From assembly GCF_000384475.1 (NCBI RefSeq), contig NZ_ARWB01000001.1:3599039-3663038 (forward strand): a stretch of 64,000 bases of DNA, given 5' to 3'. The DNA comes from Methylopila sp. M107. GTDB lineage: Bacteria > Pseudomonadota > Alphaproteobacteria > Rhizobiales > Methylopilaceae. The notes below the pieces were generated by a model that did not search any database, was not told the DNA's origin, and saw nothing but the letters and a program-made list of their open reading frames with translations. Position 1 is the stretch's first letter, and the number at the start of each line of letters is the position of its first letter. Shown here piece by piece: positions 34,413-44,107 of this stretch. Made by a program: the position numbers and the translations under genes.

Positions 34413-35765
34413 TCAGGAGCCGGTCACGAAGTCGAACACCAGCTTGACGTTGAGCGCCACGATGATCGCGGCGACGAGCGCGGCCGTCACGCTCATCCAG
34501 CGCGGCGCGACGAAGCCGCCCATCTTGGACCGGCTCGCCGTGAACCACACCAGCGGGATCACCGCGAAGGGCAGCTGGAGGCTCAACACCACCTGGGAGA
34601 GCACCAGCAGCTTCGCGGTGCCGCCCTCGCCGTAGAACAGCGTCACGCCGATCGCCGGGATGATCGCGATCGCGCGGGTGATCAGCCGGCGCAGCCAAGG
34701 CGAAAGCCGGATGCGGAGAAAACCCTCCATCACGACCTGGCCCGCGAGCGTCGCGGTGACGGTCGAGTTGAGGCCGCAGCAGAGCAAAGCGACGCCGAAG
34801 GCGGTCGCGGCGATCGACCCGCCGAGCAGCGGCCCGAGCAGCGTGTGGGCCTCGCCGAGTTCGGCGACTTCCGTCTTGCCGTTGGCGTGGAAGGCGGCCG
34901 CCGCGAGGATCAGAATCGAGGCGTTGATCAGGAACGCGAAGGCGAGCGCGATGGTCGAGTCCGTCACGGCCCATTTGATCGCCTCGCGCTTGCCGGCGTC
35001 GTCGCGGCCATAGGCTCTCGTCTGCACCACGGAGGAGTGCAGGTAGAGATTGTGCGGCATCACGGTCGCGCCGACGATGCCAAGCGCGATGTAGAGCATC
35101 GCCGGGTTCTTCACGAGCTCGGTCGTCGGCGCGAGGCCCCTGATGATCGCGCCGAAATCCGGGTCGGCCATCGCGAGCTGGACCGCGAAACAGGCCGCGA
35201 TCACCAGCAGCAGGCCGATCACGAAGGCCTCGATCCAGCGGAAGCCGACCCGCTGCAGCATCAGCACCAGGAAGACGTCGAGCGCGGTGATCACCACGCC
35301 GATCTCGAGCGGAATGCCGAACAGCAGGTTGAGGCCGATTGCGGTGCCGATCACCTCCGCGAGGTCTGTCGCGCAGATCGCGGCCTCGGCCAGCACCCAG
35401 AGCGGAAACGACACCCATTTCGGAAACGCGTCGCGGCAGGCCTGGGCGAGGTCGCGGCCGGTCGCGACGCCGAGCCGCGCGCAGAGCGCCTGCAGCAGGA
35501 TCGCCATCAGGCTCGACATGGCGACGACCGCCATCAGCGCGTAGCCGAACTGGGAGCCGCCGGCGAGCGAGGTCGCCCAGTTGCCCGGGTCCATGTAGCC
35601 GACGGCGACGAGGTAGCCGGGGCCGAAGAAGGCGAGGAAGCGCCGGATCGGCGTGCCGCCCCTGACCCGGACCGTCGAGTTCACCTCGGCGAGCGACGCC
35701 TCGCCGGGCCGGCCGCGCCAGCCGCTAAACGGCGAATCGGGACGGACCTCGGCGATGTCGGACAT
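34413..35765 (-). CDS. mntH: Nramp-type divalent metal (Mn2+) transporter MntH
   Basis: A 450-residue proton-coupled metal importer with about 11 membrane helices. The metal-site motifs DPGNWATS (59-66) and [15 protein letters not shown] are intact. The ATG at 35765 ([13 protein letters not shown]) is chosen; the longer frame from 35867 would begin within the operator region. A repeated TTGCAA/TTCGCA motif upstream suggests Mn-responsive control by a Mur- or MntR-type regulator. Confidence 0.93.
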   Translation of the reverse strand: MSDIAEVRPDSPFSGWRGRPGEASLAEVNSTVRVRGGTPIRRFLAFFGPGYLVAVGYMDPGNWATSLAGGSQFGYALMAVVAMSSLMAILLQALCARLGVATGRDLAQACRDAFPKWVSFPLWVLAEAAICATDLAEVIGTAIGLNLLFGIPLEIGVVITALDVFLVLMLQRVGFRWIEAFVIGLLLVIAACFAVQLAMADPDFGAIIRGLAPTTELVKNPAMLYIALGIVGATVMPHNLYLHSSVVQTRAYGRDDAGKREAIKWAVTDSTIALAFAFLINASILILAAAAFHANGKTEVAELGEAHTLLGPLLGGSIAATAFGVALLCCGLNSTVTATLAGQVVMEGFLRIRLSPWLRRLITRAIAIIPAIGVTLFYGEGGTAKLLVLSQVVLSLQLPFAVIPLVWFTASRSKMGGFVAPRWMSVTAALVAAIIVALNVKLVFDFVTGS

Positions 35766-35813
35766 AGGGTCGGGGTTTCCAGCTGAGACGGAGGAGGCGT
35801 TCGACTGCTTCTG

Positions 35814-35874
35814 ATAATCGTTCGCAAATTCTCTTTTTGCAAGTGGTTCGCAGAAGCAATTTTGCATGTGCGAA
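35814..35874 (-). promoter_or_regulatory. mntH promoter with repeated TTGCAA/TTCGCA half-sites
   Basis: On the minus strand TTGCAA (35842-35837) and GATTAT (35819-35814) are 17 bp apart and fit a sigma-70 promoter. TTCGCA at 35821 and 35847, TTGCAA at 35837 and TGCGAA at 35869 form overlapping inverted pairs around it, as expected for a metal-regulator operator. Confidence 0.5.
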
Positions 35875-36004
35875 GAAGACCTCCGTCCCGAAGGCGGATT
35901 CCGCGTGACGCGCCGCGCCCGTTCGCGCCAGAGTGGCGCTCCGCCGTCCGTGCTGCGAAAACTGTCCAGACCCCCGCGGCCCCGGTCGTCGAAGGAGCGA
36001 CTGT

Positions 36005-36925
36005 TTGCTGATCTGCCTCCACGTCGGCGCGCACAAGACCGCCAGCACCTACATGCAGTCGAGGCTGATGGAGGACGGGGACGTGCTGTCCGGGTTCGGG
36101 ATCGGGGTCGCGTCCCATGTCGATTTCCGCAAAGAGGTCACGGAGGCGCTGGACGCGGCGTCGCGTCTCGGCGCGGTCGGCCATGCGGTGGCGCGGCCGG
36201 CGCTGCGCCGCTCGCTCGCGAGGCTGGTCGAGGCCCACGCCGCGCATGACCGGCTGATCGTGTCCGACGAAAACGTGGCCGGCTCGATCCTGAGCGCGGT
36301 CGGCCGGGACGGGCTCTATCCGCAGATCAAGGCGAGGCTCGGCGCTCTTCTCGCCGCGCTGCCGGAGGGCCACGACGCAAAGGTGTTCTTCTGCGTGCGC
36401 GGCTACGCCGAATACTTCAGCTCGATCTTCGCTTATCGCGCCGGACAGCGTCACGCGCAGGACATCGACGAATTCCGCCGACGCGCCATGACGCTGCGGC
36501 GCGGATGGGTCGAGGTCGTCTCCGACATCGTCGCGGTCGCCGGCGCCGACCGGACCGTCGTCTGGCCCTACGAGACGTTCAAGAAGGCCCCCGCGCGCAT
36601 CGGCGCCGAACTCCTGGGGGAGGGACCGCCGAAGATCTTCGTCAGGACCCACAAGGCGATCCTGCCGTCCCTCAGCCGCAAGGGGCTGATGGTGCTCGAC
36701 CATGTCGGCGACCTGCTGAGCGAGGCCGAATATGCCGGGCTTGCGCGGCAGCTCGCTCAGATCTCGTTCGACAAGCCGGACGGCAAGATCACCCTGTTCG
36801 ACGCGGAGGAGGCGGCCTCTCTGGCGGAGAGGTACGACCGCGATCTCGCCGCCATCGGAGCGCTTGGGTGCTGCCTGCTTGTCCACGGCGCGGACGCGGA
36901 CGCCTCGCCTGTCGCGGTCGACTGA
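36005..36925 (+). CDS. Sulfotransferase-like protein, tandem copy 1
   Basis: A 306-residue protein beginning [20 protein letters not shown]: a PAPS-binding 5' loop with lysine at residue 11. A 3' element ([16 protein letters not shown], near residue 80) is also present. The TTG start at 36005 is supported by GAAGGAG 8 nt upstream and by exact alignment with the next gene's start. Upstream frame sequence is not conserved. The acceptor is unknown; the pair may modify surface glycans. Confidence 0.68.
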   Translation: MLICLHVGAHKTASTYMQSRLMEDGDVLSGFGIGVASHVDFRKEVTEALDAASRLGAVGHAVARPALRRSLARLVEAHAAHDRLIVSDENVAGSILSAVGRDGLYPQIKARLGALLAALPEGHDAKVFFCVRGYAEYFSSIFAYRAGQRHAQDIDEFRRRAMTLRRGWVEVVSDIVAVAGADRTVVWPYETFKKAPARIGAELLGEGPPKIFVRTHKAILPSLSRKGLMVLDHVGDLLSEAEYAGLARQLAQISFDKPDGKITLFDAEEAASLAERYDRDLAAIGALGCCLLVHGADADASPVAVD

Positions 36926-36964
36926 ACCGCGACGGCGACGCCGGCGCGGCGGAAGGAGTGAAAC

Positions 36965-37876
36965 GTGCTGATCTGCCTGCATGTCGGCGCCCATGAGACC
37001 GCGAGCGGCTACATCCGTGCGCGGCTGATGGCGGAGCGGGAGCGGATCGCGGCCCGAAAGGTGGGCGTCGTCGCGCCGCGCTTCTACCGGGCGAAGGTCT
37101 CCGAGCCGCTCGACGCCGCCGGCCGCGACGCATACGCGAAGGCGAAGCCCGGAATCTCGCGATATCTCGCCCGCATGGTCGCGCTCCACGCCGGGCAGGA
37201 TCGCCTGATCCTGCCGGACGAGACGCTGGCCGGGGCCGCGCTGCCGCCATCGGCGCCGGGCGGGCTCTACGCCGACATCCGGGCCCGGCTCGCCGTCGTG
37301 CTCGGCGCTGCGCCGCGCGGTCACGAGGTCGAGGTCCTGTTCTGCGTCCGCAGCTACGAGGCGTTCTTCAACTCGCTCCATGTCCTGCGGGCCGAACGGC
37401 GGTCCGCGCACGACATAGAGGCGTTCCGCGAACGCGCGCTCGGGATCGACCGCGGCTGGGCCGACGTCGTCGCGGACATCAGTTCGGTCGCGGGCGCTGA
37501 ACGGACGGTGGTCTGGACCTATGAGGATCTCGTCGCCCAGCCGACCTGCGTCAGCCGGGCGCTGCTGGGCGAGGCGGCCCCAAAAGTGTTCCTCAAATCC
37601 GAGGGCGCGTTTCTGCCGTCGGTCAGCCGCAAGGGCTATGCGGTGCTCGACCGCGCCGCCGACATGCTGAGCCCGACCGAGCGCGTCGGCGTCGCGGGCG
37701 CGGTCTCGCGTCTCGCCTTCGATCCGCCGGACGAGCCGTTCTCGCTGTTCGACGCGGACGAGTCCGCCGCCTTCGCCGCGCGCTACCGGCGCGATCTCGC
37801 CGACATCGCGGCGTCTGGCTGCCGGCTGGTCACGCGCGACGCGGCGCCGGAGGCCGTGAGCACGTCGGCTGCCTGA
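36965..37876 (+). CDS. Sulfotransferase-like protein, tandem copy 2, divergent active site
   Basis: A 303-residue paralogue of the preceding gene (GTG start, GGAAGGAG upstream, 39-bp gap). The two align along their length, for example [18 protein letters not shown] against FCVRSYEAFFNSLHVLRA, and [19 protein letters not shown] against PSVSRKGYAVLDRAADMLS. The key lysine of the 5' loop is replaced by glutamate (HVGAHETASGY, Glu11) and the 3'-loop serine by proline (LILPDETLAGA). It may be inactive or use another ligand. Confidence 0.68.
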   Translation: MLICLHVGAHETASGYIRARLMAERERIAARKVGVVAPRFYRAKVSEPLDAAGRDAYAKAKPGISRYLARMVALHAGQDRLILPDETLAGAALPPSAPGGLYADIRARLAVVLGAAPRGHEVEVLFCVRSYEAFFNSLHVLRAERRSAHDIEAFRERALGIDRGWADVVADISSVAGAERTVVWTYEDLVAQPTCVSRALLGEAAPKVFLKSEGAFLPSVSRKGYAVLDRAADMLSPTERVGVAGAVSRLAFDPPDEPFSLFDADESAAFAARYRRDLADIAASGCRLVTRDAAPEAVSTSAA

Positions 37877-38018
37877 ACCCTATCGGATTGTTCGGGCCCG
37901 ACATTCCGGCGGGGCAGGCGCCCGCGCCGTACGGCTTGCCAAGCGGCCGCTCGCGGGTCCATCTCGCCGCGAGGACTACGCCATCACGACGACACCATGG
38001 CCTCCGGGAGCCGGATCG

Positions 38019-40712
38019 ATGACGAAATGGGTGCTGACCTTCGGCGGCGGCAAGGCGGAAGGGAGCGCGGCAATGCGCGACCTTCTCGGCGGCAAGGGCG
38101 CGAACCTCGCCGAGATGGCGGCGATCGGGCTGCCTGTGCCGCCCGGCTTCACCATCACCACGGAAGTCTGCACCCACTTCTACGCCAACGGCCGCAAATA
38201 TCCGGACGATCTCGCGGCGCAGGCGAAGCGCGGGCTCGAGCACATCGAGCGGATCACCGGCCGCAGGTTCGGCGACAAGGAAGACCCGCTGCTGGTTTCG
38301 GTGCGTTCCGGCTCGCGCGCGTCGATGCCGGGCATGATGGACACGATCCTGAACCTCGGCCTCAACGACGAGACCGTCGAGGCGATCGGCAAAAGCGCCG
38401 ACGACCGCCGTTTCGCCTATGACAGCTACCGCCGCTTCATCCAGATGTATGGCGACGTGGTCCTGGGCGTCGACCATTACGTGTTCGAGGAAATCCTCGA
38501 GGCGCTGAAGGAGGAGAAGGGCGTTTCCGAGGACACCGAGCTCGAAGCCGACGACCTTGTGACGCTGGTCGCGAGCTACAAGGCCAAGGTCGAGGAGGAG
38601 CTCGGCGAACCCTTCCCGCAGGACCCCGAAAAGCAGCTGTGGGGCGCGATCGGGGCGGTGTTCTCCTCCTGGATGAACGCCCGCGCCATCACCTATCGCG
38701 CGATCAACCACATCCCCGAGGACTGGGGAACCGCCGTCAATGTGCAGGCCATGGTGTTCGGCAATATGGGCGAGACCTCGGCCACCGGCGTCGCCTTCAC
38801 GCGCGATCCGTCGACGGGCGCGAACCGGCTCTACGGCGAGTTCCTGGTCAACGCGCAAGGCGAGGACGTCGTCGCCGGCATCCGCACCCCGCAGCCGATC
38901 ACCGAGGCCGCGCGGCTGGAGGGCAAGGTCAAGGCGCCCTCGCTCGAGGCGCGCATGCCGGAGGTGTTCGCCGAGTTCCTCGCGACCTCGCGCAAGCTCG
39001 AGGCGCATTACCGCGACATGCAAGACCTCGAATTCACGGTCGAACGCGGAAAACTCTGGATGCTGCAGGCCCGCTCGGGGAAGCGCACCACCAAGGCCGC
39101 GATCAAGATCGCGGTCGATCTGGTCTCGGAAGGCGTGCTGACGAGGGAAGAGGCGGTGCTGCGCGTCGACCCGGCCTCGCTCGACCAACTGCTCCATCCC
39201 ACCATCGACCCGAAGGCCGAGCGCAAGATTTTGGCGACTGGCCTCCCCGCGTCCCCCGGCGCGGCGCAGGGCGAGATCGTGTTCTCCTCCGAAGCCGCGG
39301 AAGAAGCCGCCGGTCGGCTCGACGAGGACAAGAAGCGCAAGGCCGTGATCCTCGTGCGCGTCGAGACCTCGCCGGAGGACATTTCCGGCATGCACGTCTC
39401 CGCCGGCGTGCTGACGACGCGCGGCGGCATGACGAGTCACGCGGCCGTCGTCGCGCGCGGCATGGGCAAGCCCTGCGTCTCGGGCGCCGGCTCGCTGCGG
39501 ATCGACGAGAAGGCCGGCACGCTGATGATCGCCGGCAAGGTGTTCAAGGCCGGCGACGTCATCACCATCGACGGTTCGACCGGGCAAGTGCTCGAGGGCG
39601 CGGTCGCGATGATCGAGCCTGAGCTTTCTGGCGATTTCGCCGCGCTGATCGCCTGGGCGGACGAGATCCGCCGCATGAAGATCCGCGCCAACGCCGAGAC
39701 GCCGGACGACGCGCGCGCCGCGCTGTCCTTCGGCGCGGAGGGCATCGGGCTCGCGCGCACGGAACACATGTTCTTCGACGAGGCCCGCATCGTCGCGATG
39801 CGCGAGATGATCCTCGCCGACGACGAGGCCGGCCGCCGCAAGGCGCTCGAAAAGCTGCTGCCGTTCCAGAAGGCGGATTTCCGCGAGCTGTTCGAGATCA
39901 TGAAGGGCCTGCCCGTCACGATCCGCCTGCTCGACCCGCCGCTCCACGAGTTCCTGCCGCACACCGACGAGGAGATCGCCGAGGTCGCGGCCGCGATGGG
40001 CGCGAGCCCCGAAAAGCTGCGCGGCCGGGCGCAGGAGCTCTCCGAGTTCAATCCGATGCTCGGTTTCCGCGGCTGCCGGCTCGCGATCGCGTTTCCCGAG
40101 ATCGCCGAGATGCAGGCCCGCGCGATCTTCGAGGCGGCGGTCGAAGCCGAGAAGTCCACCGGCGAGGCGGTGACCTGCGAGGTCATGGTGCCGCTGGTCG
40201 TCGGCCGCGCCGACTTCGACTTCGTCAAAGCGCAGATCGACGCCATGGCGGAGGCGGTCCAGAAGGAGACCGGCGCCAAGCTCCAGTATCAGGTCGGCAC
40301 GATGATCGAGCTGCCGCGCGCGGCGCTCCGGGCCGGCGACATCGCGGAGACGGCCGAGTTCTTCTCCTTCGGCACCAACGACCTGACCCAGACCGGCCTT
40401 GGCGTCAGCCGCGACGACGCCGCGCCGTTCCTCGGGCATTACGTCGACAAGAAGCTGCTGCCGTTCGACCCGTTCGTGACGATCGACCGCGAGGGCGTTG
40501 GCGAACTGGTGCAGATCGCGGTCGAGCGGGGCAGGGCGGTGCGGCCCAATATCAAGCTCGGCATCTGCGGCGAGCATGGCGGCGACCCGTCCTCGATCGC
40601 GTTCTGCGAGGAGGTCGGGCTCGACTACGTCTCCTGCTCGCCCTTCCGCGTGCCGATCGCGCGGCTCGCGGCGGCGCAGGCGACGCTGAAGGCGAAGAAG
40701 GCCGCAGGCTGA
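38019..40712 (+). CDS. ppdK: Pyruvate, phosphate dikinase
   Basis: A full-length 897-residue enzyme interconverting pyruvate, ATP and phosphate with PEP, AMP and pyrophosphate. The nucleotide-binding N-terminal domain (LLGGKGANLAEMAAIGLPVP; SGSRASMPGMMDTILNLGLN), the swivelling phospho-His domain (GGMTSHAAVVARGMGKPC, His474) and the PEP/pyruvate barrel with catalytic Cys850 (GICGEHGGDP) are present. Links glycolysis and gluconeogenesis in the cytoplasm. Stands alone on this strand. Confidence 0.98.
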   Translation: MTKWVLTFGGGKAEGSAAMRDLLGGKGANLAEMAAIGLPVPPGFTITTEVCTHFYANGRKYPDDLAAQAKRGLEHIERITGRRFGDKEDPLLVSVRSGSRASMPGMMDTILNLGLNDETVEAIGKSADDRRFAYDSYRRFIQMYGDVVLGVDHYVFEEILEALKEEKGVSEDTELEADDLVTLVASYKAKVEEELGEPFPQDPEKQLWGAIGAVFSSWMNARAITYRAINHIPEDWGTAVNVQAMVFGNMGETSATGVAFTRDPSTGANRLYGEFLVNAQGEDVVAGIRTPQPITEAARLEGKVKAPSLEARMPEVFAEFLATSRKLEAHYRDMQDLEFTVERGKLWMLQARSGKRTTKAAIKIAVDLVSEGVLTREEAVLRVDPASLDQLLHPTIDPKAERKILATGLPASPGAAQGEIVFSSEAAEEAAGRLDEDKKRKAVILVRVETSPEDISGMHVSAGVLTTRGGMTSHAAVVARGMGKPCVSGAGSLRIDEKAGTLMIAGKVFKAGDVITIDGSTGQVLEGAVAMIEPELSGDFAALIAWADEIRRMKIRANAETPDDARAALSFGAEGIGLARTEHMFFDEARIVAMREMILADDEAGRRKALEKLLPFQKADFRELFEIMKGLPVTIRLLDPPLHEFLPHTDEEIAEVAAAMGASPEKLRGRAQELSEFNPMLGFRGCRLAIAFPEIAEMQARAIFEAAVEAEKSTGEAVTCEVMVPLVVGRADFDFVKAQIDAMAEAVQKETGAKLQYQVGTMIELPRAALRAGDIAETAEFFSFGTNDLTQTGLGVSRDDAAPFLGHYVDKKLLPFDPFVTIDREGVGELVQIAVERGRAVRPNIKLGICGEHGGDPSSIAFCEEVGLDYVSCSPFRVPIARLAAAQATLKAKKAAG

Positions 40713-40740
40713 TCCCTCCGCCGAAGAGGCGGGCGCTCCC

Positions 40741-40890
40741 TTCCCCCTCTCCCCTCGCGGGAGAGGGTCGGGGGGGGGGGGCGCCTCAGGATTGGTCTCA
40801 GAGCGCGAGCGTCGAGTTCGATCCTGAACCGCCCCCTCATCCGACCGGCGGCTGGCGCCGCCGGCCACCTTCTCCCGCAAGGGGAGAAGG
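40741..40890. repeat. Paired palindrome, family E copy 2
   Basis: Facing hairpin units ccctctcccctcgcgggagagggt and cttctcccgcaaggggagaag lie just after ppdK, each written here in part. It fills much of the 408-bp gap before egtB; in 40891-41120 I see nothing but the egtB upstream region with AAGGGAG before its ATG. Confidence 0.7.
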
Positions 40891-41120
40891 TTAGAGGCGC
40901 GCTGTGAACCCTACAGGATCGCGCGTCCCGGCTTGCGACACCGCAATCGCGCGCCTTGCGGCCGCGCCGCTGCCGTTCGGGAACTTCCGAGCGCGCTTCT
41001 GGTTGTCGAGTCTGGAGCAGCGCTGCGCTGCAAGCCGCCAAACGCTTTGCACGACCCGGTCGTAACGCCGTCACCTCGCGGCGCGTAACTGGTCCGTGAC
41101 AGCGCCAAGGGAGCATCCGC

Positions 41121-42395
41121 ATGGCCGATCCGGCACGCCAACTGCGCTCGACGTCGAGCCTCGCCGACGACTTCTCCCGCGTCCGCAACGACAGCCGCGC
41201 GCTCAGCCGTCCGCTCTCCGACGCCGACGCCACCGTCCAGTCGATGCCCGACGCGAGCCCCGCCAAATGGCACCTCGCGCACACCACGTGGTTCTTCGAA
41301 ACCATGGTGCTGAAGCCGAACCTCGCCGGCTACCGGGAGTTCGATGACAGCTTCGCTTACCTCTTCAACTCCTATTACGAGAGCCTCGGCGAACGGCAGC
41401 CGAGGCCGCGGCGGGGCATGATCACAAGGCCGCATCTCGATCGGATCATGGACTACCGCATCCATGTCGAAGACGCGGTCGGCGAGCTTCTTGCCCGCGG
41501 CGTCGACGGACCGCTTGCCGAACTCATCGAACTCGGCCTGCACCATGAGCAGCAGCACCAGGAGCTTCTGCTCACCGACATCCTGCACCTGTTCTCGCAG
41601 AGCCCGCTGAAGCCCGCCTATCGCGACCCGACGCCGCTCGCTCTCGCGCCCGGGCCCGGCGAAACGCGCTATGTCGGTTTCGACGGCGGGATCGTCGAGA
41701 TCGGCCATGGCGGCCACGGCTTCGCCTATGACTGCGAAGGGCCGCGCCACCAGGCGCTGATCCAGCCGTTCCGGCTCGCCGACCGGCTGGTCACCAATGG
41801 CGAGTGGATCGAATTCATCCGCGACGGCGGCTACCGCGAACCGCTGATCTGGCTCTCCGACGGCTGGGCCCAAATCCTCGAGAACCGCTGGACCGCGCCG
41901 CTCTACTGGGAGGAGCGCGACGGCGAGTTCTGGTCGATGACGCTGCGGGGGCTGCAGCCCGTCGACGTCGACGCGCCGGTCGCTCATGTCAGCTATTTCG
42001 AGGCCGACGCCTTCGCCGCCTGGGCCGGCAAGCGCCTGCCGACGGAGGCCGAATGGGAGCGCGCCGCAGAGGGCGTTCCAGTCGATGGCAATTTTGCCGC
42101 CGGCGGGGCGGGGCGCCTGCGTCCGAAGCCGGCGGAAAGCGGCGATCCGGGCCTGCGCCAGTTGTTCGGCGACGTCTGGGAATGGACCCGCAGCCCCTTC
42201 ACGCCCTATCCGGGCTTCCGGGCCGCCGAGGGCGCGGTCGGCGAGTACAACGGCAAGTTCATGAACGGCCAATACGTGCTGCGCGGCGGCTCCTGCGCGA
42301 CGCCGACGGGGCATGTCCGCGCGACCTATCGCAACTTCTTCCAACCCGACAAGCGCTGGCAGTTCTCCGGCCTTCGCCTCGCCGAGGACGCCTAA
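41121..42395 (+). CDS. egtB: Ergothioneine biosynthesis protein EgtB
   Basis: A 424-residue non-haem iron sulfoxide synthase that joins hercynine to a sulfur donor with oxygen. The N-terminal DinB-like domain has the iron ligands in HLAHTTWFFE (His51/His54) and HHEQQHQELL (His142, His146). The C-terminal FGE-sulfatase domain is present (GEWIEFIRDGGYREPLIWLS, FGDVWEWTRSPFTPYPGF, LRGGSCATP). AAGGGAG precedes the ATG. egtD follows without a gap. Confidence 0.95.
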   Translation: MADPARQLRSTSSLADDFSRVRNDSRALSRPLSDADATVQSMPDASPAKWHLAHTTWFFETMVLKPNLAGYREFDDSFAYLFNSYYESLGERQPRPRRGMITRPHLDRIMDYRIHVEDAVGELLARGVDGPLAELIELGLHHEQQHQELLLTDILHLFSQSPLKPAYRDPTPLALAPGPGETRYVGFDGGIVEIGHGGHGFAYDCEGPRHQALIQPFRLADRLVTNGEWIEFIRDGGYREPLIWLSDGWAQILENRWTAPLYWEERDGEFWSMTLRGLQPVDVDAPVAHVSYFEADAFAAWAGKRLPTEAEWERAAEGVPVDGNFAAGGAGRLRPKPAESGDPGLRQLFGDVWEWTRSPFTPYPGFRAAEGAVGEYNGKFMNGQYVLRGGSCATPTGHVRATYRNFFQPDKRWQFSGLRLAEDA

Positions 42396-43346
42396 ATGCT
42401 CGAACGCGTCGATTTTCGAGAGGCCCAGCGCGAGTCGTTCCGGGCCGACGTGATCGCGGGCCTCGCCGCGCCGCGCAAGACGCTGCCGAGTCGCTGGCTT
42501 TACGACGACCGCGGCTCGGAGCTGTTCGAGCGCATCACGCAATTGCCCGAATATTACCCGACCCGCACCGAGACCGGCATTCTCCGCGATCACGCGGCCG
42601 CCATGGCGGCGTTCGCGGGGAGCCGCGCGGTGCTGATCGAATATGGCGCGGGCGCCGGCGTGAAGACTGAGATCCTGCTCGGGGCGCTGGAAAACCCCGC
42701 GCTCTACGTGCCGGTCGACATTGCGGGCGACTTCCTCGTCACCGCCGCCGAGCGGATCGAGAACCGCTTTCCTTACATCGAGATCCGGCCCGTGGTCGCC
42801 GACTTCACGGACGATTTCGACCTGCCCGCCGATCTCCCGAAGCTCCCGCCGCGCGTCGCCTTCTTCCCGGGCTCCACGATCGGCAATCTGGCGCCGCCGG
42901 ACGCGGTCGACCTTCTGGCGCGGATGCGGGCCCATGTCGGTCGCGAGGGCCGGGCGATCGTCGGAGTCGATCTGCGAAAGCCGCTGGCGCGCCTGCTGCC
43001 GGCCTATGACGACGCGGCCGGCGTCACGGCGGCGTTCAACCTCAACCTGCTCGCGCGCGTCAACCGTGAGCTCGGCGGCGATTTCGAGGTCTCCCGCTTC
43101 GCCCACGAGGCGCGCTGGAACGAGGCGAAATCCGCGGTTGAGATGCACCTCGTCAGCCTCGCGGACCAGTCGGTCGCGATCGGCGGGCGGCGGATCGCCT
43201 TCGCGAAGGGCGAGACCATCCACACCGAGGATTCCCGCAAATACGATCTTGGCGAGTTCGGCCGCATGGCGGGCGCGGCCGGCTGGCGCGTCGCCGAGAC
43301 CTGGCGCGACGCTGAAAACCTGTTCGCGGTCGTCGGTCTCGCCTGA
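42396..43346 (+). CDS. egtD: L-histidine N-alpha-methyltransferase EgtD
   Basis: A 316-residue SAM enzyme that trimethylates histidine to hercynine, the substrate of EgtB. Signatures: YPTRTETGILRDHA (54-67), SAM site EYGAGAGVKTE (82-92), FFPGSTIGNL, and the C-terminal EMHLVSLADQ. Its ATG directly follows the egtB stop (TAAATG). Together they give the core of ergothioneine synthesis; no separate cysteine ligase is in the window. Confidence 0.96.
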   Translation: MLERVDFREAQRESFRADVIAGLAAPRKTLPSRWLYDDRGSELFERITQLPEYYPTRTETGILRDHAAAMAAFAGSRAVLIEYGAGAGVKTEILLGALENPALYVPVDIAGDFLVTAAERIENRFPYIEIRPVVADFTDDFDLPADLPKLPPRVAFFPGSTIGNLAPPDAVDLLARMRAHVGREGRAIVGVDLRKPLARLLPAYDDAAGVTAAFNLNLLARVNRELGGDFEVSRFAHEARWNEAKSAVEMHLVSLADQSVAIGGRRIAFAKGETIHTEDSRKYDLGEFGRMAGAAGWRVAETWRDAENLFAVVGLA

Positions 43347-43462
43347 TCCCGGGCACAGTGGGCGAGGGGGGTGACTCATCTGCCGCCCGCGTGCCAAACG
43401 TAAGCCGCACGTAAGAAAAAGCGGCGCCGCACAGAACGGCGCGACTGCCCCGGAGGAGTTTC

Positions 43463-43873
43463 ATGCGTTCGTTCCTGCTCGCCGCAACCGCGGTCTTCAT
43501 CGCCGGCGCCGGCCCGACATTCGCGCAGGGCCCGGAAGCGGCGCCCGCCGCCGCCGATCAGGCCCGCCAGGTCGCCGTCGACACCGAATATGTCGGCCGC
43601 TGCGAGGCCAAGGCGCCGAAGGAGCTCTGCGGCTGCGTCGTCCGGGTCGCGGACAGCCAGTTCGGCGATCCGGACGAGCGGGCGATCTTCTACAACTTCA
43701 TGATGGGCGACGTCGAAAAGGCCCATACCGGGCGCGACGGGCTCGACGCCAAGCAGAAGAGCCAGTTCAACGTGGCCCTGCAGAAGGCCGACCTGCTGCT
43801 CGGCGAACAGTGCGACCGGCTGAAGCCGAAGGCGCCCGAGACGCCCCAGCAGCCCGCGCAGAAGATGCCCTGA
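43463..43873 (+). CDS. Secreted cysteine-containing hypothetical protein
   Basis: A 136-residue exported protein (signal peptide MRSFLLAATAVFIAGAGPTFA). The mature part has four cysteines, three close together (RCEAKAPKELCGCVVR) and one late (GEQCDRLK), and a proline-rich tail. The pattern suggests a disulfide-bonded periplasmic helix bundle. GGAGG precedes the ATG. Family not recognised. Confidence 0.7.
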   Translation: MRSFLLAATAVFIAGAGPTFAQGPEAAPAAADQARQVAVDTEYVGRCEAKAPKELCGCVVRVADSQFGDPDERAIFYNFMMGDVEKAHTGRDGLDAKQKSQFNVALQKADLLLGEQCDRLKPKAPETPQQPAQKMP

Positions 43874-43927
43874 CGCGCATTTGGCCTGTTTCGCGGTGAA
43901 GTGAGGCGGAGGCGCCGCCGCTTCCGC

Positions 43928-44028
43928 CGTCATTCCGGCCGAAGGGCCGGAATCCAGAAACTCAACGTTCGCAGTAAGATCTGCGGGGCCGACGGCTCTG
44001 GATCCCGGCCCTGACGGCCGGGATGACG
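43928..44028. repeat. Paired palindrome, family C copy 2
   Basis: cgtcattccggcc hairpin, AATCCAGAAAC, spacer, CTCTGGATCC, ccggcc hairpin, gatgacg. Lies between the secreted protein gene and meaB. Confidence 0.85.
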
Positions 44029-44107
44029 CATTCCGTTGAGCTGCTTGTCGTAAAGGTTGGCGAGGTCGGCGCCACCCATCCGTCGAACTCGCCTCGCGGC
44101 GCCGAAC

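Noticed and set aside
35766-35880. A manganese riboswitch before mntH
   Set aside because: The gap is short and shows hexamer half-sites around a promoter, not the paired helices of a yybP-ykoY-type aptamer.
37830-40880. A 1016-codon open frame opposite ppdK
   Set aside because: Mirror frame of a GC-rich gene; composition is Arg/His/Asp-rich without any family signature, and ppdK is certain.
40911-43397. An 828-codon open frame opposite egtB-egtD
   Set aside because: Same mirror-frame effect; both opposite genes carry full catalytic motifs.
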